Part shown: in pieces, positions 1-8,374 of the stretch
Numbering within the stretch: position 1 is the stretch's first letter
Layout of the letters: each line of letters starts with the position of its first letter
Origin: Methylobacterium nonmethylotrophicum
GTDB lineage: Bacteria; Pseudomonadota; Alphaproteobacteria; Rhizobiales; Beijerinckiaceae
Length of the DNA stretch: 64,000 bases
Direction of reading: 5' to 3'
NCBI RefSeq assembly: GCF_004745635.1
Contig: NZ_SRLB01000009.1
Location: 186,001-250,000 of the forward strand
The notes under the pieces: generated by a model
The model's input: only the letters and a program-made list of their open reading frames with translations
Database searches by the model: none
Told to the model about the DNA's origin: nothing
Position numbers and translations under genes: made by a program

Positions 1-1467
1 GGCGTCGGGCACCCCGCCGGCCTCCTCGCCGGGCACGAGGCGTCGCTCGCCCGCGGCGAGACCGTGGTGGCCACGGCGCCGGACGGGCGCGCGATCGCGC
101 TGGTGCGCCGGGGGGTCCCGGGCGGCGCCTTCGTGGTCACCTTCGAGGACGTGACGCGCCAGCGCCAGGCCGAGCTGGAGATCACCCGGCTCGCCCACCA
201 CGACGCCCTGACGGGCCTCGCCAACCGGGCGATGCTCTGGCGGCGCTTGAGCGAGGGCGCCCCCGAGGGCGTGATCCCGGGCGGCACCGCGCTGCTCTTC
301 CTCGACCTCGACGGCTTCAAGGCGATCAACGACGACCTTGGCCACCAGGCCGGCGACGCACTCCTGCAGCAGGTGGCCGAGCGGCTGCGCCGGGCGGTGC
401 CCGAGCCCGGGCTCGTCGCCCGGTTCGGCGGCGACGAGTTCGCGGTGCTGCTCCCCGGCAGCACGGGCGACTTGGCCGTGCCGCTCGCCGAAGGCCTGCT
501 GATCGACCTCGCCCGGCCCTACGCGATCGCGCAAGAGCGCGCGCAACAGCGCGCGCATGAGCGGCCGTGCCACGTCTCGGCCAGCATCGGCATCGCCTTC
601 GCGGAGGGCGGCACCACGCCCGACGCGATGCTGCGCCAGGCCGATTGCGCGCTCTATGCCGCCAAGGGCGCCGGCAAGGCGGCCTGGCGCCTGTTCACCC
701 CCGCGATGGAGAGCGAGCGCAGCGAGGAGCTGCGCATCGAGCAGGATCTGCGGCACGCCCTGCCGGCCGGCCAGCTCAGCCTCGCCTACCAGCCGATCGT
801 CGACCTGGCGCGCGGGGCGGTCGCCGCCCGCGAGGCGCTCCTGCGCTGGACCCACCCGGAGCGCGGCCCGGTCTCGCCCCGGCGCTTCATCCCGCTCGCC
901 GAGAAATCGGAGCTGATCCGGACCCTCGGCTTCTGGGTGCTGGATCGGGCCTGCCGGGACGCCGCCGCCTGGCCCGACTCGGCCCGGGTCTGCGTCAACG
1001 TCTCGGTGCGCCAGCTCGGCGACGGCAGCCTGCCGCGGGCGGTGGAGGCGGCGCTCGCCAGCACCGGCCTCGCCGCGCGGCGCCTCGAGCTCGAGATCAC
1101 CGAGACCGTTCTCAGCACCGCCAGCGGCGGCATTGCCGACGACCTGCAGCTCCTGCACGCCATGGGCGTGCGCATCTCCCTCGACGATTTCGGCGTCGGC
1201 TTCTCGTCGCTGGCCCGGGTTCGCGCCTTCCCGTTCGACCGCATCAAGCTCGACGGCTCGTTCGTCCGCGACGCCGTCGAGCGGCCGGATTGCCGGGCGA
1301 TCGTCGGGGTGGTGGCCGAGCTCGGGCGGCGCCTCGGCATCGAGACGGTGGCGGAAGGCGTCGAGACCCCGGCCCAGCTCGCGGTGGTGCGCGAAGAGGG
1401 CTTCACGGAGGCGCAGGGCTACCTGTTCGGCCGCGCCGTCCCGGCGGCCCGCGCCGCCGGGAGCTGA
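1..1467 (+). CDS. PAS-GGDEF-EAL cyclic-di-GMP signalling protein, 5' end cut by window
   Basis: The frame is open from base 1, so the start lies upstream of the window. The first ~45 codons end in a phrase typical of a PAS domain exit (FEDVTRQRQAE). A GGDEF diguanylate cyclase domain follows, starting HDALTGLANR, with an intact GGDEF motif at about 427-441. The EAL phosphodiesterase domain has its signature (REALLRW) near 830-850 and a later DDFGVGFSSL segment. Both catalytic signatures are present, so it could make or break cyclic-di-GMP; net activity cannot be read from sequence. The next gene is convergent with a 27-bp gap. Confidence 0.93.
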   Translation, partial: GVGHPAGLLAGHEASLARGETVVATAPDGRAIALVRRGVPGGAFVVTFEDVTRQRQAELEITRLAHHDALTGLANRAMLWRRLSEGAPEGVIPGGTALLFLDLDGFKAINDDLGHQAGDALLQQVAERLRRAVPEPGLVARFGGDEFAVLLPGSTGDLAVPLAEGLLIDLARPYAIAQERAQQRAHERPCHVSASIGIAFAEGGTTPDAMLRQADCALYAAKGAGKAAWRLFTPAMESERSEELRIEQDLRHALPAGQLSLAYQPIVDLARGAVAAREALLRWTHPERGPVSPRRFIPLAEKSELIRTLGFWVLDRACRDAAAWPDSARVCVNVSVRQLGDGSLPRAVEAALASTGLAARRLELEITETVLSTASGGIADDLQLLHAMGVRISLDDFGVGFSSLARVRAFPFDRIKLDGSFVRDAVERPDCRAIVGVVAELGRRLGIETVAEGVETPAQLAVVREEGFTEAQGYLFGRAVPAARAAGS

Positions 1468-1494
1468 GCGCCGCCGCGTGGGCGGCCGATGCGG

Positions 1495-2514
1495 TCAGGC
1501 GATCGAGCCGGTATGCTTCTCGAGCAGCGCCCAGGCGTCGTCGCCGAACTTGCCCTTCCACTCCTTGTAGAAGCCGGCCGCCTGCAGCTTGGCCTGGAAC
1601 GCCTTGGTGTCGACGTCGTGGAAGGTCAGGCCGCGGGCCCGCAGGTCCTGCTCGGTCGAGATGTTGCGCTTGAGCGTCTCGGCCCGCTGCTCCACCGCCT
1701 GGGCGTTGAAGTGCTTGGCGACCACGGTCTTCACGTCCTGCGGCAGCCCGCGCCAGATCTTGCCGTTGGCGAGCAGCCAGAAGCCGTCCCACATGTGGTT
1801 GGTCTTCGAGAGGTGCTTCTGGACCTCGTAGAGCTTGGCCGTGTCGATCAGCGTCAGCGGGTTCTCCTGGCCCTCGGCGATCTTCGTCTGCAGCGCCGAG
1901 TACACCTCCGCGAAGTTGATCGTCATCGGGGCGGCGTCGAAGGCCTTGAACATCGAGGTCCACATCGGGCTCGGCGGGACCCGGATCTTGAAGCCCTTGA
2001 AGTCCTCGGGCTTCAGGATCGGCCGGCTCGAGGAGGTGGTCTGGCGGAAGCCGTTCTCCCAGATCCGCTCGAAGGCGAACAGGCCGGACTTCTCGATCTG
2101 CCCGCGCACATGGGTGCCGAGCTCGCCGTCCATCGCCGGCCACAGCTTGTCGTAGCCGTTCCAGGCGAAGCCGACGCCGCTGATCGAGGCCCCCGGCACC
2201 AGGGTCGCGAGGATCAGGGGCGAGAGGGTGAACAATTCGAGCGCGCCGGAGCGCAGCTGGCTCAGCATGTCGGTGTCGCCGCCGAGCTGGTTGTTGGGAA
2301 ACAGCTTGACCTCGACCTTGCCGCCGGTCTCGTCGCGGATCGCGTCCGCGGCCTTGGTCATGTAGATCGTGAGCGGGTGGCTGATCGGCGCGTTGTTGGC
2401 GGCCTTCAGGCTGAACTCGGCCGCGTGCGCCCGGGTGATGCGCAGCACCGCCGGGCCCGCGACGGCGCCGGCGACGGCGAGATGCAGCGCGCGGCGGCGC
2501 GTGAGCGTGGTCAT
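1495..2514 (-). CDS. TRAP transporter solute-binding protein (DctP family)
   Basis: 339 aa. Periplasmic receptor of a tripartite ATP-independent transporter; the family binds organic acids and passes them to a DctQ/DctM membrane pair. The N-terminus has a run of arginines before a hydrophobic stretch (TRRRALHL, residues 5-12), which suggests Tat export, with cleavage near Ala-His-Ala. The body is DctP-like (e.g. LKAANNAPISHPLTIYM, SGALELFTLSP, GFRQTTSSSRPI). The ATG at 2514 was chosen because GGGAGGA precedes it; the frame stays open upstream without a better site. No DctQ or DctM gene is nearby, so this is an orphan receptor here. Ligand unknown. Confidence 0.9.
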   Translation of the reverse strand: MTTLTRRRALHLAVAGAVAGPAVLRITRAHAAEFSLKAANNAPISHPLTIYMTKAADAIRDETGGKVEVKLFPNNQLGGDTDMLSQLRSGALELFTLSPLILATLVPGASISGVGFAWNGYDKLWPAMDGELGTHVRGQIEKSGLFAFERIWENGFRQTTSSSRPILKPEDFKGFKIRVPPSPMWTSMFKAFDAAPMTINFAEVYSALQTKIAEGQENPLTLIDTAKLYEVQKHLSKTNHMWDGFWLLANGKIWRGLPQDVKTVVAKHFNAQAVEQRAETLKRNISTEQDLRARGLTFHDVDTKAFQAKLQAAGFYKEWKGKFGDDAWALLEKHTGSIA

Positions 2515-2825
2515 GACGTCCTCCCTCTCGGTGTGTCCTGTCGGGTCCGGCCCGATGGCGTTCCCCGCGTCTCGTGCGCGGATCCGCCGCCGCTTAAAGC
2601 ACGTTTTTCCCGATCCGGCATCCGCCGCCGCGTCCGCTCCGGGCGCTCGCCGGCGGCCCGGCGGCGCAGTCCCGGCAAGCGCGTTACGTGCGCGGCGAAA
2701 TGCTCTAAGGAGGGGCCTCCGCAGCATGCGGGCGGCGCTTCGACCGGGTGCCGCACCTCTCGTCCGCCCCGCGGGCGGGCCCGAGGCGCTCGGGCCGGAT
2801 CCGAAGGTTCGCCGCGTTCCCCGCC
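2515..2825. other. Intergenic region between divergent TRAP receptor and plsC
   Basis: 311 bp between divergent start codons. It must hold the promoters of both genes, but I see no clear -35/-10 pair. A less GC-rich patch (TTAAAGCACGTTTTTCCC) lies near 2594-2611. TAAGGAGG at 2707-2714 resembles a ribosome site but is followed only by non-protein-like codons. No repeat or RNA gene was recognised. Confidence 0.4.
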
Positions 2826-3590
2826 ATGTCGTCCGTTCTCTCCTTCGCTCGCTCGCTCCTGTTCACCGTCGCGTTCTACCTCGTCACCGCCGTGATGATG
2901 ATCGGCGGCCTGCCGGCTCTCGCCACCCGGCGCGGGGTGCTGTGGCTCGCCCAGACCTGGGCGCGGGTCGTCCTGCGGCTGCTCCACGGCATCGTCGGCC
3001 TGAAGGTCGAGTTCCGCGGGCTGGAGCACCGCCCGGCCGGGGCCGTGCTGGTCGCCGCCAAGCACCAGTCGGCCCTCGAGACCCTGGCCCTCGTCACCGT
3101 GCTCGACGACTTCACCTACATCCTCAAGCGCGAGCTGATGTGGCTGCCGCTGTTCGGGTGGTACCTGGCCCGCGGCGAGATGGTGGCGATCGACCGCTCC
3201 AAGGGGTCCCGCGCCCTGGCGCTGATGAACGAGGAGGCCGCCGCCGCCATGGCGGACGGCCGCCGCCTGATCATCTTCCCCGAGGGCACGCGGCGCGCGC
3301 CCGGCGCGGCACCCGCCTACAAGTACGGCGTCGCGCACATGTACGACCGGCTCGGCGTGCCCTGCCTGCCGGTGGCGCTCAACACCGGGGCGTTCTGGGG
3401 CCGGCGCCGCCTGACCTACCGGCCCGGCACCGCCGTGATCGAGTTCCTGCCGGCAATCCCGCCGGGTGTGCCCCGCGACACCTTCTTTGCCGACCTGCAG
3501 GAGCGGATCGAGACCGCCTCCGACGCCCTGCTGCGCGAGGCCGGCCTGCCCGGTTCGGCCCGCACCGCCCTGCGGGCGCAGGAAACCTGA
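2826..3590 (+). CDS. plsC: 1-acyl-sn-glycerol-3-phosphate acyltransferase
   Basis: 254 aa. Inner-membrane enzyme that acylates lysophosphatidic acid to phosphatidic acid. The N-terminus is hydrophobic (about residues 8-30). Motif I reads HQSALE (His80 to Glu85), the H-x4-[DE] arrangement with Glu instead of Asp that I associate with rhizobial PlsC proteins. FPEGTRRAPG (about residue 155) is the substrate-binding EGTR motif. An in-frame GTG at 2748 would add 26 Arg/Pro-rich residues unlike the family, so the ATG at 2826 is preferred although its ribosome site is weak. A strong hairpin follows the stop. Confidence 0.9.
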   Translation: MSSVLSFARSLLFTVAFYLVTAVMMIGGLPALATRRGVLWLAQTWARVVLRLLHGIVGLKVEFRGLEHRPAGAVLVAAKHQSALETLALVTVLDDFTYILKRELMWLPLFGWYLARGEMVAIDRSKGSRALALMNEEAAAAMADGRRLIIFPEGTRRAPGAAPAYKYGVAHMYDRLGVPCLPVALNTGAFWGRRRLTYRPGTAVIEFLPAIPPGVPRDTFFADLQERIETASDALLREAGLPGSARTALRAQET

Positions 3591-3616
3591 GCGTCGCTTC
3601 CGGAGCGGTGCAGGCA

Positions 3617-3642
3617 CGGTCGCGGCGAGATCTCCGCGACCG
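3617..3642 (+). terminator. Hairpin after plsC, possible terminator
   Basis: Perfect 9-bp arms CGGTCGCGG and CCGCGACCG around an 8-nt centre, starting 27 bp after the plsC stop. There is no T-run after it, so it may end transcription weakly or act as a processing/stability stem. Confidence 0.4.
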
Positions 3643-3718
3643 AACATGAACTCTTCGTAACCTGCGAAACGATCGCGCCGCCTCGTGCATTTCATGGTCC
3701 TCACAACAGGAGGCCATC

Positions 3719-4048
3719 ATGCGTTGGACAATGGCTGCGGGCGCCGCGATCCTGTCCCTCGGCGCCCTCGTCGGTACAGGCACGACCGCGGAGGCGCGGG
3801 ACGGCTGCGGCCCCGGATTCCACCGGAACTGGCACGGCTGGTGCCGCCCGAATTTCGGGCCGCGGGTCTATTACGCGCCGGTCCGCTACCGGCCCGTCGT
3901 CTGGGGGCCGCGCTGGGGCTACGGCGGCTGGCGCCGGGTGGGCTGGCACCACGCTGGCTGGCACCGTCCTTGGGGCTATGGCGGCTGGCACCGCGTCGGC
4001 TACCGGCCGGGCGGCTGGGGCCATCACGGCTGGCATCACCGCTGGTGA
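3719..4048 (+). CDS. Small secreted Gly/His/Trp-rich GCG_CRPN-type protein
   Basis: 109 aa. A signal peptide (residues 1-26, ending TAEA) is followed by GCGPGFHRNWHGWCRPN, the conserved Cys-containing segment of the GCG_CRPN prefix family. A tail of repeating Gly-Gly-Trp-His/Arg units follows (about residues 48-109). Function in this family is not established; the two cysteines and many histidines could suit a cell-surface or metal-related role, but that is speculation. A strong ribosome site (ACAGGAGG) precedes the ATG. Confidence 0.85.
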   Translation: MRWTMAAGAAILSLGALVGTGTTAEARDGCGPGFHRNWHGWCRPNFGPRVYYAPVRYRPVVWGPRWGYGGWRRVGWHHAGWHRPWGYGGWHRVGYRPGGWGHHGWHHRW

Positions 4049-4277
4049 GCGAGGGCGGCGGCCGGGCGACCGGCCGCCGCACCCTTGTCCGTCTCCCTGG
4101 CCCCTTCCGCCCTTGCGCCGCGCGACCCGGCTCTCCAGATCCCTCGTGATGGCAGATCTCCGTGCTTGACGGACCTCCGGAATCGGAACTAGGCTGGAAC
4201 AAATGGCGAACAAACGAGCCCTGTCCTGGTCGGTGGCGATGCGGGACATCCAGAATGACCGCGCGAGGAGGTTGGAC

Positions 4278-4631
4278 GTGCGTGAGGAGCGCCTGAGAAC
4301 GGCCACGAGCCTGCGCGGCACCCCGGCCCTGCCGCTGAGCGCCTGGCGCGGCCGCTCCGGCCGCCGCTACGTGGTGGGGATCCACACCCTCGACGACGAT
4401 CCGGCGGAGGTCGGCGAGGCCGTGGTGATCGCGGTGCGCCGCGACGGCGACGGCACCGCCGAGCTGGTGGCGGTCGCCGCCGCGGGGGAGAGCCCGCGCG
4501 AGCGCCTGGCCCGCGGCTGGCTCACCCGGGCCCGGGCCCGCGGTGCCACGGAGATGCATGTCCACCGTCTCGCCGAGGACGCCGCCGCCCGCCGGGCGGT
4601 GGTGGCGGATCTCGGCGGCGCGCCGGCCTGA
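4278..4631 (+). CDS. Hypothetical protein
   Basis: 117 aa, no family recognised. The centre (about residues 20-60: SGRRYVVGIHTLDD, EAVVIAVRRDGDG) looks like a small beta-rich fold, followed by an Ala/Arg-rich helical tail. GTG at 4278 was chosen because AGGAGG at 4266-4271 sits 6 nt before it. The ATG at 4203 is in frame and would add 25 residues but has no good ribosome site. It has no signal peptide or membrane segment and converges on the extensin-like gene. Confidence 0.6.
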   Translation: MREERLRTATSLRGTPALPLSAWRGRSGRRYVVGIHTLDDDPAEVGEAVVIAVRRDGDGTAELVAVAAAGESPRERLARGWLTRARARGATEMHVHRLAEDAAARRAVVADLGGAPA

Positions 4632-4638
4632 GCGTTCC

Positions 4639-5637
4639 TCAGTAGATCGGCCCGGACGACCAGGTCGGGCTGGCGAGGGGCATCGGCTCCGGCAGGGCCC
4701 GGGGCTCGGCGGCGAGCGCCGGCCGCGGCGCCGGGGAAGGGGCGTAGGGGGGAGGGGAGTAGGCCTGGGCCGGTTGAGCGGGCGCCGGGCGCGGCGCGGC
4801 AGCGCGGGCGACGCGGGTGCCGGTCTCGCGGGCGCTCGTCGGGGTCAGGCCGTAGGGGTCGTCCTCCTCGACGTCGATCGGCGCCGGATCCGGGGCGGGC
4901 TGCCAGGCCGGAGGCTTCTTGCGGATGGGCGAGAGCGGCGTGCCGGGGGGCGGCAGGCGCGACTCGTACTTGATCAGCGGCTTGCAGATCCGGCGCAGGC
5001 CCCTCGGATCGTGCCGCGCCAGGTCGAGGTGCAGGTGGTCGTAGTGGTAGACGTTCGACCCCGGCGCCAGCACCGTGGTGAAGTGGTTGCAGGCCCCGAG
5101 AAAGACCTCGCGCAGGAAGCCCTGCTCGGCCTCGGTGCCGCGCCAGCCGCCCTTCACCGTCACCACGTAGCCGTCGGCGAAGCGGAAGGACATCACGTCG
5201 ACGGCGTTGCCGAACGCGTGCTCGGAGAGCTTGGCGCCGACCTGGTTGTTGCGGCCGCGGCAGGCATAGGAGCCGGAATTGATCTCGACCACCGGCTGGC
5301 CGAAATAGACCTCCGCCGCCGGCTGCACCGTGCCGGCGAGCCAGGCCTCGACCTCCGGGATGATCGGGCAGGCCAGCGTCATCCGCTGCTTGAGCGCGAC
5401 GGTGCCGCCGGCGAGCCGGGTGACCCGGAACGGGTGGACCATGCCGCAGACGCCCGGCCCGTCGATCTCCTTGACCGGCTGGATGTCCTCGCTCGGTCGA
5501 ACGAGTTTCTGGGCGAGGCAGACCTCTTCGGCCTGATTCCGCCAGGGTTCGCGCTGCTCAAACCGGTTGAGCGCGCATCCGGTGAGCCCCAGGCCGAACA
5601 GCGTGAGGGCTGAGAACGCTACAATGCCACGACGCAT
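4639..5637 (-). CDS. Extensin-like C-terminal domain lipoprotein (M15-like fold)
   Basis: 332 aa. It begins with a lipoprotein signal (LFGLGLTGC; Cys about residue 20). The extensin-like domain follows (about residues 30-230), with SEHAFGNAVDV and YDHLHLDL. These match the S-x-H-x(6)-D and H-x-H pattern of zinc D,D-peptidases of the M15 fold, so a role in trimming peptidoglycan is plausible but inferred. The last ~100 residues are Pro/Ala-rich and probably disordered. The ATG at 5637 places the lipobox correctly; the upstream in-frame GTG at 5676 does not. Confidence 0.85.
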   Translation of the reverse strand: MRRGIVAFSALTLFGLGLTGCALNRFEQREPWRNQAEEVCLAQKLVRPSEDIQPVKEIDGPGVCGMVHPFRVTRLAGGTVALKQRMTLACPIIPEVEAWLAGTVQPAAEVYFGQPVVEINSGSYACRGRNNQVGAKLSEHAFGNAVDVMSFRFADGYVVTVKGGWRGTEAEQGFLREVFLGACNHFTTVLAPGSNVYHYDHLHLDLARHDPRGLRRICKPLIKYESRLPPPGTPLSPIRKKPPAWQPAPDPAPIDVEEDDPYGLTPTSARETGTRVARAAAPRPAPAQPAQAYSPPPYAPSPAPRPALAAEPRALPEPMPLASPTWSSGPIY

Positions 5638-5746
5638 CTGCAGAGGATGCGCAGGATCGCGTAAACACCCCGTCAACCGTCGCCGTCAGAGCTTGGCCCA
5701 TGTTGGGGCGGCTCACGCGAACCGCGTCGTGGCTTGACCGGTTCGC

Positions 5747-6607
5747 TCACGCGAACCGTTTGGCCCCCGCGACGCAGAGCACCACCAGGCCCGTCACCGC
5801 GACCATCGACGGGGCGACCGGCTCCCCGAGGAGGAGGCCAGCCAGCGCCAGGCCGAGGAAGGGCTGGAGCAGCTGCAGCTGGCCCACCCCCGCGATGCCG
5901 CCGCGCGCCAGCCCCCGGTACCAGAACACGAAGCCGACCAGCATGCTGAACACCGACACGTAGGCGAGGCCGAGCCAGGCCGGGGCACTCACGCCCGCGA
6001 CGCCCGCCGGCCGGGTCGCGAGGGCGAGGCCCGCCATCGCCGGCAGGGCGAGGACCAGCGCCCAGGAGATCACCTGCCAGCCCCCGAGCCGGCGCGACAG
6101 GGCCGCGCCCTCCGCGTAGCCCAGCCCGCAGAGCAGGATCGCGGCGAGCATCAGGAGGTCGCCGGCGAGCGAGCCCGGCCCGCCCTGGAAGAGCGCGAAG
6201 CCGGCCACCGCGGCGCTGCCGACGAGGGAGAAGAGCCAGAACGCCGCCCGCGGCCGCTCACCCCCGCGCAGCACCCCGAACAGGGCGGTGGCCAGCGGCA
6301 GGAGCCCGATGAACACGATCGAGTGGGCCGAGGTGACGTGCTGGAGCGCAAGGGCCGTCAGCAGCGGGAATCCCACCACCACGCCGAATGCCACGATGGC
6401 GAGCGACGCGAGATCGGTGCGCTCCGGCCGCTTCTGGCGCAGGCCCCACAGCAGGGCCGCCCCGAGGATGGCTGCGATCACCGCCCGGGCCGAGGTGAGG
6501 AAGAGCGGCGAGAAGCCCCCGACCGCCACCCGGGTCGCCGGCAGCGAGCCGCTGAAGATCACCACCCCGAGCAGCCCGCTGCCCCACCCGTCCGCCGACC
6601 GCTGCAT
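5747..6607 (-). CDS. EamA-family (DMT) membrane transporter
   Basis: 286 aa, about ten hydrophobic segments forming two EamA repeats (GLLGVVIFSGSLPATRVAVGGFSPL at the first, GLGYAEGAALSRRLGGW then a second set). Members export metabolites such as amino acids, or take up small solutes; the substrate is not readable. The gene is divergent from the MocR-type regulator at 6955, with a candidate operator between them. Control by that regulator, possibly linked to vitamin B6 or an amino compound, is a reasonable inference. Confidence 0.85.
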   Translation of the reverse strand: MQRSADGWGSGLLGVVIFSGSLPATRVAVGGFSPLFLTSARAVIAAILGAALLWGLRQKRPERTDLASLAIVAFGVVVGFPLLTALALQHVTSAHSIVFIGLLPLATALFGVLRGGERPRAAFWLFSLVGSAAVAGFALFQGGPGSLAGDLLMLAAILLCGLGYAEGAALSRRLGGWQVISWALVLALPAMAGLALATRPAGVAGVSAPAWLGLAYVSVFSMLVGFVFWYRGLARGGIAGVGQLQLLQPFLGLALAGLLLGEPVAPSMVAVTGLVVLCVAGAKRFA

Positions 6608-6656
6608 CGCTCAAGTCTTTCGCGTTCACCCCAGGGCCATCCGAAGCAGAACCTAT

Positions 6657-6822
6657 CGCGGGATCCCCTCTCCCGTTTGGGAGAGGGGTAGGGGTGAGGG
6701 TGACACGCTTCCGTGTAAAGCTCTGACCGACGTGCTGGCAGCTCGACGCTAAGCGACTCACACTGAAGCGTATCACCCTCACCCCCGGCCCCTCTCCCAC
6801 ACGGGAGAGGGGGGATCCCGCG
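6657..6822. repeat. Intergenic inverted repeat, family R1 (intact copy)
   Basis: About 166 bp. Both ends carry the same unit in opposite orientation: CGCGGGATCC, then a CCTCTCCC...GGGAGAGG hairpin, then GGTGAGGGTGACACGCTTC. They flank a core containing CGTGCTGGCAGCTC. It could fold into a cruciform or a large transcript hairpin. A second copy lies at 9259-9658 and a third begins at 63976. It has no coding capacity and looks like a non-autonomous mobile repeat. Confidence 0.85.
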
Positions 6823-6898
6823 CCACGTCCTCCTCACGAACAGCTCTGCGTCCTACGGGATAACTAAACCCGCCACTCTGGCACGCGAAGGCACGGTC

Positions 6899-6924
6899 CC
6901 GTACGGTTGCGCCGAACTGTATGG
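6899..6924. promoter_or_regulatory. Candidate operator between EamA exporter and MocR regulator
   Basis: CCGTACGGT (6899-6907) and ACTGTATGG (6916-6924) form an inverted repeat with 7 of 9 positions matching and an 8-bp spacer, about 30 bp before the regulator's start. Its position between divergent genes suits an autoregulated MocR/PdxR-type site. Binding is inferred only. Confidence 0.4.
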
Positions 6925-6954
6925 GTATCGAGAGCCGCACGATCGGAGGGCGCG

Positions 6955-8346
6955 ATGGGGGAGGGCGGCCGTACCGCGACCGTGATGGCGGCGATCCGTC
7001 AGCGGATTGCCGCGCGGGGGCTCGCGCCGGGCGAGCGATTGCCGTCGATCCGGGGCCTGGCCACCACCATGGGTGTCTCGCCCTCGACAGTGGTCGAGGC
7101 CTATGAGCGCCTGGCGGCGGAGGGGGCGGTGCGCTCGCGCCCCGGCTCCGGCTTCTACGCGGCCGCCGCCGCCCCGCCGCTGACTCTCGCCGAGATCGGC
7201 CCGCGCCTCGACCGGGCGGTCGACCCGCTCTGGGTGTCGCGCCAATCCCTCGACGGCGAACCGGAGATCCCGAAGCCCGGCTGCGGCTGGCTGCCTCCCG
7301 ACTGGATGCCGGTGGCGTCCCTGCGCCGCGCTGCCCGCAGCCTCGCCAGGGCCGAGGATGCGGTGCTCACCGATTACGGCGCCACGCGGGGGCCGCTGCC
7401 CCTGCGCCGGCTGCTGGCGCGGCACTGCGCGGAGGATGGCGTGAGCGTCGGCGTCGAGCAGATCCTGCTCACCGGGTCGGGCACGCAGGCGGTCGACCTG
7501 ATCTGCCGCCTGCTGCTGCGCCCCGGCGACACGGTCCTGGTCGACGATCCGTGCTACTTCAACTTCCAGGCGCTGCTGCTCGCCCACCGGGCCAGCGTCG
7601 TCGGCGTGCCCTACACCGCGGCGGGGCCCGATCCCGACCGGTTCGCGGAGGCCGCGGCGGCGCACCGGCCGCGGCTCTACCTCACCAATTCCGCGCTCCA
7701 CAACCCGACCGGCGCCACCCTCGCGCCCGCAATCGCCCACCGGATCCTCAACGCGGCGGCGTCGCACGACGTCACGATCGTCGAGGACGACATCTTCGCC
7801 GCCTTCGAGCCGGAGCCGTCGCCGCGCCTCGCCGCCCTCGACGGGCTCGACCGGGTGATCCGGATCGGCAGCTTCTCCAAGACGCTGTCGGCCTCGATTC
7901 GCTGCGGCTACGTCGTCGCGAAGGCGGAGTGGATCGAGGCGCTGATAGACCTGCAGGTGGCGACGAGCTTCGGCGGGGTGAGCCCGGTCGCGGCGGAGTG
8001 GGTCGCGGGCGCGCTCGGTGACGGGCAGCACCGCAAGCACCTCGAGGCCCTGCGCCGGCGTCTCGCCCGGGCGCGACAGGAGACGGCCGGGCAACTCGCC
8101 GGCCTCGGCATCCGGCCCTGGCTGATGCCGCGGGGCGGGTTCTATCTCTGGTGCACCCTGCCTGACGGGCGCGATGCGGCGGGCGTCGCCCGGGCGGCCC
8201 TGCGCGAGGGCGTGGTGCTGGCGCCGGGCGACGTGTTCAGCGTGTCGCGCACGGCCTCGCACTTCATGCGCTTCAACGTGGCGCAGATGGGTGACCCGCG
8301 GGTGCTGCCGGTGCTGCGGCGGGCGCTGGCCGCCCCGGAGGCGTGA
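6955..8346 (+). CDS. MocR/PdxR-type regulator (GntR HTH fused to aminotransferase fold)
   Basis: 463 aa. Residues 5-70 are a GntR winged helix (LPSIRGLATTMGVSPSTVVEAYERL). Residues ~100-460 are a fold-I PLP aminotransferase domain with SALHNPTG, VEDDIF and the PLP-lysine motif SFSKTLSAS (Lys309). Family members bind PLP or a PLP-amino adduct and control vitamin B6, GABA, taurine or export genes. The ATG at 6955 follows GGAGGG; an upstream in-frame start at 6907 lacks a site. It is divergent from the EamA transporter, its likely target. Confidence 0.9.
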   Translation: MGEGGRTATVMAAIRQRIAARGLAPGERLPSIRGLATTMGVSPSTVVEAYERLAAEGAVRSRPGSGFYAAAAAPPLTLAEIGPRLDRAVDPLWVSRQSLDGEPEIPKPGCGWLPPDWMPVASLRRAARSLARAEDAVLTDYGATRGPLPLRRLLARHCAEDGVSVGVEQILLTGSGTQAVDLICRLLLRPGDTVLVDDPCYFNFQALLLAHRASVVGVPYTAAGPDPDRFAEAAAAHRPRLYLTNSALHNPTGATLAPAIAHRILNAAASHDVTIVEDDIFAAFEPEPSPRLAALDGLDRVIRIGSFSKTLSASIRCGYVVAKAEWIEALIDLQVATSFGGVSPVAAEWVAGALGDGQHRKHLEALRRRLARARQETAGQLAGLGIRPWLMPRGGFYLWCTLPDGRDAAGVARAALREGVVLAPGDVFSVSRTASHFMRFNVAQMGDPRVLPVLRRALAAPEA

Positions 8347-8374
8347 CGCCGGGCGGCGCCGGACCGGCGCGGGC

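Noticed and set aside
8356..8370. GCGCCGG-A-CCGGCGC palindrome between convergent genes as an intrinsic terminator
   Set aside because: The loop is too small and there is no T-run; it may be a chance palindrome in GC-rich DNA.
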